NCBI RefSeq assembly: GCF_014126615.1
Contig: NZ_CP059897.1
Location: 124,001 to 188,000, forward strand
Direction: 5' to 3'
Origin: Ciceribacter thiooxidans
Lineage (GTDB): Bacteria; Pseudomonadota; Alphaproteobacteria; Rhizobiales; Rhizobiaceae
Length of the DNA stretch: 64,000 bases
The position numbers were made by a program, and so were the translations under genes. Positions 61,888-64,000 of this stretch are shown here, piece by piece. Below the pieces are notes generated by a model. It was given only the letters and a program-made list of their open reading frames with translations. It had not been told where the DNA came from and ran no database searches. Position 1 is the stretch's first letter, and each line of letters begins with the position of its first letter.

Positions 61888-62799
61888 CTAACGCTGAGAT
61901 TCAAGGCCAGAAGAAAGGCGAACCTCTCCGTCGATCCAGTCGCGAAATACCGCCACTTTCGGATGGTCTCGGTTGCCAGTCCTGTAGAGCAGATCATAGC
62001 CCCATTCGACATCCAGCTTTGCCTGCGGGAACACCGACACGAGCCTTCCGGCGGCAAGGTCCTCGGCAACAAGAACACTGCGTCCGAGTGCGACACCGGC
62101 ACCCCGGATGGCAGCGTCAATCGACATGCTGCCATGGCTGTAGCCAGGACCGCGCGTGCCCGGAAACGGGAGCCGCATCGCTGCAAACCAGCGCTCCCAA
62201 GTCGTGAGCATCCCAATCTCATGAATAAGCTGGCACCTTGCGATGTCCTCGACGCGGTGCAACCCGCCCATCTTCTCACGGCAATCCGGGGAGCAGACGG
62301 GAGACACGTATTCATTCATGACACGCTCGGCGGAGGCGTAGGGGTATTGCCCGGCACCATAGCGCAGCGCGACATCGACATGCCCGGACGAGAAGTCGGC
62401 GGCTGCGTCGGTCACTTCGAGATGGACATCGAGATGCGGATGCTCCGCCATCAACCGGTGAAGACGCGGTGTGAGCCATTTGCTGGCGAAGGAAATGCCG
62501 CAACTGATGACAAGACGGTTTGTGTCACTTCTGCGCCGTATCTCTTCGGCTTCGCGTCCGAGTTCGGAGAGGAGCCGCGTGACGGTGCCGTAGAAGGACT
62601 GCCCAACCTCGGTCAATTCGATCCGACGGGTCAGACGGCGGAAAAGAGGCACGCCCAGATCGTCTTCCAGCGACTTGATCTGCCGGCTGATCGCACCGTG
62701 GGTCAGATGCAGTTCCTCAGCCGCCAATGTCATGCTGAGGCGTCGAGCGGCCGCTTCAAAGGCGCGAAGTGTCTGCAAAGGAGGAAGATTGTCCGACAT
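61888..62799 (-). CDS. LysR-family regulator, GcvA-like
   Basis: Starting at ATG 62799 the protein has 303 residues. It has the LysR helix-turn-helix (LRAFEAAARRLSMTLAAEELHLTHGAISRQI) and an effector domain of the GcvA type (SFASKWLTPRLHRLMAEHP, GHVDVALRYGAGQY). It is divergent from the EamA transporter gene, with overlapping dyads between the two. It probably controls the exporter. Confidence 0.9.
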   Translation of the reverse strand: MSDNLPPLQTLRAFEAAARRLSMTLAAEELHLTHGAISRQIKSLEDDLGVPLFRRLTRRIELTEVGQSFYGTVTRLLSELGREAEEIRRRSDTNRLVISCGISFASKWLTPRLHRLMAEHPHLDVHLEVTDAAADFSSGHVDVALRYGAGQYPYASAERVMNEYVSPVCSPDCREKMGGLHRVEDIARCQLIHEIGMLTTWERWFAAMRLPFPGTRGPGYSHGSMSIDAAIRGAGVALGRSVLVAEDLAAGRLVSVFPQAKLDVEWGYDLLYRTGNRDHPKVAVFRDWIDGEVRLSSGLESQR

Positions 62800-62811
62800 G
62801 ATAATCCATAG

Positions 62812-62838
62812 GTGACCAACGCTCACGCGTGCTGTGAG
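62812..62838. promoter_or_regulatory. Overlapping LysR-type dyads
   Basis: GTGACCAACGCTCAC (62812-62826) fits T-N11-A. CTCAC at 62822-62826 pairs with GTGAG at 62834-62838. The two dyads share bases and lie between the divergent LysR and EamA genes. Confidence 0.5.
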
Positions 62839-62878
62839 AACAAATGGTTTGTTCGAAGCGTGTCAGGAACACTACACG

Positions 62879-63871
62879 TTGGTTGAACACACACCAATCC
62901 TGTTATGGGTCCAGCCTTTGTCACACGTCCAGAGTGAAGCGGTCGTCATCGCAAACACATATGCGCCGAGCTACTCGATCTCGGGCAAGAGCCTGCTTGC
63001 CATGCTGCTTCTTGCCCTCATGTGGGGGCTGTCTATACCGATCACCAAGCTCGGCCTTGGCACAATCCCGCCAATGACCTTCACCTCCCTCCGCTTCATG
63101 GTCGCAGTGCCGCTCTTCATGTTCCTCGCACGCAAGGAGCTGAAACTGCCAAGGGAGGCCATCCCGTCCGTGGTGGGTCTCGGTGTTATGGGCATTACGC
63201 TTGGCAACGTCGCGCAGTCTTTTGGTGTTCAGGGAACTTCCGCCTCGGTCGGCACCATTCTATCCGCGACCATTCCGATCTTTATGGTCATTCTGGCTGC
63301 CATACGCTTCAAGCAACCGGTCACTTGGGTGCACTGGTGCGGTCTGATGGCAGCCTTCGGAGGCCTCGCCCTTGTGGCCGTCGGCAGTGGTCCCGGTGTC
63401 GATGACATGTCCCGGACGACAGCGTCGGGCGTGATATGGATGCTTGTCTCGGCCGTTGGCATTGCGATCTACTACATCTGGAGCGCGGAGCTTACGAACC
63501 GCTACGGCCTCATGCCTGTCGCAGCCTGGAACATGCTGGCCGGGCTCGTGACCATGCTTCCACTCGCAGCATGGGAAATGACGGATCACTCTATCGAACT
63601 TACACCCCATTCGGTGCTCGCCATCGTCTACCTCGGTGTGATGGTGACGGTCGTCGGATTGATCCTCTGGCTCTATCTTCTCAAGGTCGTCCCCGCCCGC
63701 GTCGCGGCCAGCGTCCAGTACCTGCAACCAGTCTTCGGCATCTCCGCAAGCGCCTTCCTGTTCGGCGATCCGCTGGGCGTGATGTTTGCAGCAGGCGTAG
63801 CTCTCGTGCTGGTGGGGCTTGCCCTGGCAGCCTCTGGAAAGCGGAGCAAATCCGAACCGGTTCCGGTCTGA
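62879..63871 (+). CDS. EamA (DMT superfamily) transporter
   Basis: This is a 10-helix drug/metabolite transporter with two EamA repeats. The first helix is LLAMLLLALMWGLSIPITKL, and the second repeat contains YYIWSAELTNRYGLMPVAAW and VYLGVMVTVVGLILWLYLL. The end PVFGISASAFLFGDPLG is typical. The start is uncertain. I use TTG 62879 (10 bases after AGGA) because GTG 62834 lies inside the LysR dyads, and ATG 63002 is a shorter option. It likely exports an amino acid or metabolite. Confidence 0.85.
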   Translation: MVEHTPILLWVQPLSHVQSEAVVIANTYAPSYSISGKSLLAMLLLALMWGLSIPITKLGLGTIPPMTFTSLRFMVAVPLFMFLARKELKLPREAIPSVVGLGVMGITLGNVAQSFGVQGTSASVGTILSATIPIFMVILAAIRFKQPVTWVHWCGLMAAFGGLALVAVGSGPGVDDMSRTTASGVIWMLVSAVGIAIYYIWSAELTNRYGLMPVAAWNMLAGLVTMLPLAAWEMTDHSIELTPHSVLAIVYLGVMVTVVGLILWLYLLKVVPARVAASVQYLQPVFGISASAFLFGDPLGVMFAAGVALVLVGLALAASGKRSKSEPVPV

Positions 63872-63919
63872 CGTCGAAACCATCCCCCGCCGCTTGGGAC
63901 TCCCAGGAGCGGCGCTTGG

Positions 63920-63946
63920 CCCGCCATTCGTGGCGGGTCTTTTTTT
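63920..63946 (+). terminator. Rho-independent terminator after the EamA gene
   Basis: CCCGCCA pairs with TGGCGGG around a TTCG tetraloop, followed by TC and a run of seven T. It lies 49 bases after the EamA stop codon. It is the clearest intrinsic terminator in the window. Confidence 0.9.
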
Positions 63947-64000
63947 GTCTGAGCCCCTAGACCCGACGTTCCCGGCTTTTGTGCATCCAAGGGAGCAGCT

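Overview
The window looks like part of a replicon (probably a plasmid or chromid) from an alphaproteobacterium of the Rhizobiales, Sinorhizobium/Ensifer or Rhizobium-like. The base composition is GC-rich. The gene stock is typical of these organisms: an iolC-DUF2090 fusion, AapJQMP-type amino acid transporters, many ABC importers each with a private regulator, and GntR/LacI/LysR regulators beside catabolic operons. This placement is inferred from gene content, not from a search. No rRNA, tRNA, CRISPR array, transposase or replication gene was seen.

Layout. (1) 1-4.1 kb: a Met-rich exported peptide running off the left edge, a Cys-rich small protein, a small exported protein, a DUF2235 alpha/beta hydrolase and a DUF192 protein. 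(2) 4.3-19.3 kb: a long minus-strand inositol-type operon. It has a ribose/inositol-class ABC importer, iolH-like, two Gfo/Idh/MocA dehydrogenases, two TIM-barrel isomerases, an ABM protein, iolC-DUF2090 and iolD, and ends in a truncated iolB. A divergent LacI regulator and a perfect operator-like palindrome stand at its head. (3) 19.5-23.7 kb: a LysR regulator followed by a small protein, a flavin amine oxidase, a zinc alcohol dehydrogenase and a cupin. (4) 23.8-31.1 kb: a MetR-like LysR divergent from a PatB/MalY C-S lyase, RidA and an AapJQMP-like importer whose aapQ is frameshifted. (5) 31.4-36.9 kb: larC, larE and larB (nickel-pincer cofactor synthesis) preceded by an unrecognised 594-residue protein and a free-standing LarC2-like protein, and followed by the wreck of a NiCoT nickel permease. 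No larA is present. (6) 37.0-50.1 kb: a minus-strand operon with an amino acid ABC importer, a DapA-family lyase, a DadA-like oxidase, SDRs, an aldehyde dehydrogenase, a proline-racemase-family enzyme and a taurine:pyruvate-type aminotransferase, with a divergent GntR-FCD regulator and a ProC-like reductase. (7) 50.3-50.9 kb: a ParDE-type toxin-antitoxin pair. (8) 51.0-60.4 kb: a second operon of the same logic with a ProXWV-type importer, and a GntR regulator broken by a frameshift at its head. (9) 60.7-64 kb: an intact paralogue of that regulator, then a LysR/EamA exporter pair ending in a clear terminator.

How the parts work together. Most of the window is catabolic: import a small polar solute, epimerise or oxidise it, and feed central metabolism. 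Regions 6 and 8 each contain the enzyme set of hydroxyproline degradation (epimerase, D-amino-acid oxidase, DapA-type deaminase, semialdehyde dehydrogenase). Region 5 stands out: a complete NPN cofactor pathway sits in one operon with a protein that is not recognisable as the known NPN enzyme LarA.

Decay is visible in several places: iolB truncated, aapQ and a gntR each short of one base, a nickel permease in ruins, and one epimerase with an altered active site. The two single-base lesions lie in or near short G/C runs, so sequencing error must be excluded.
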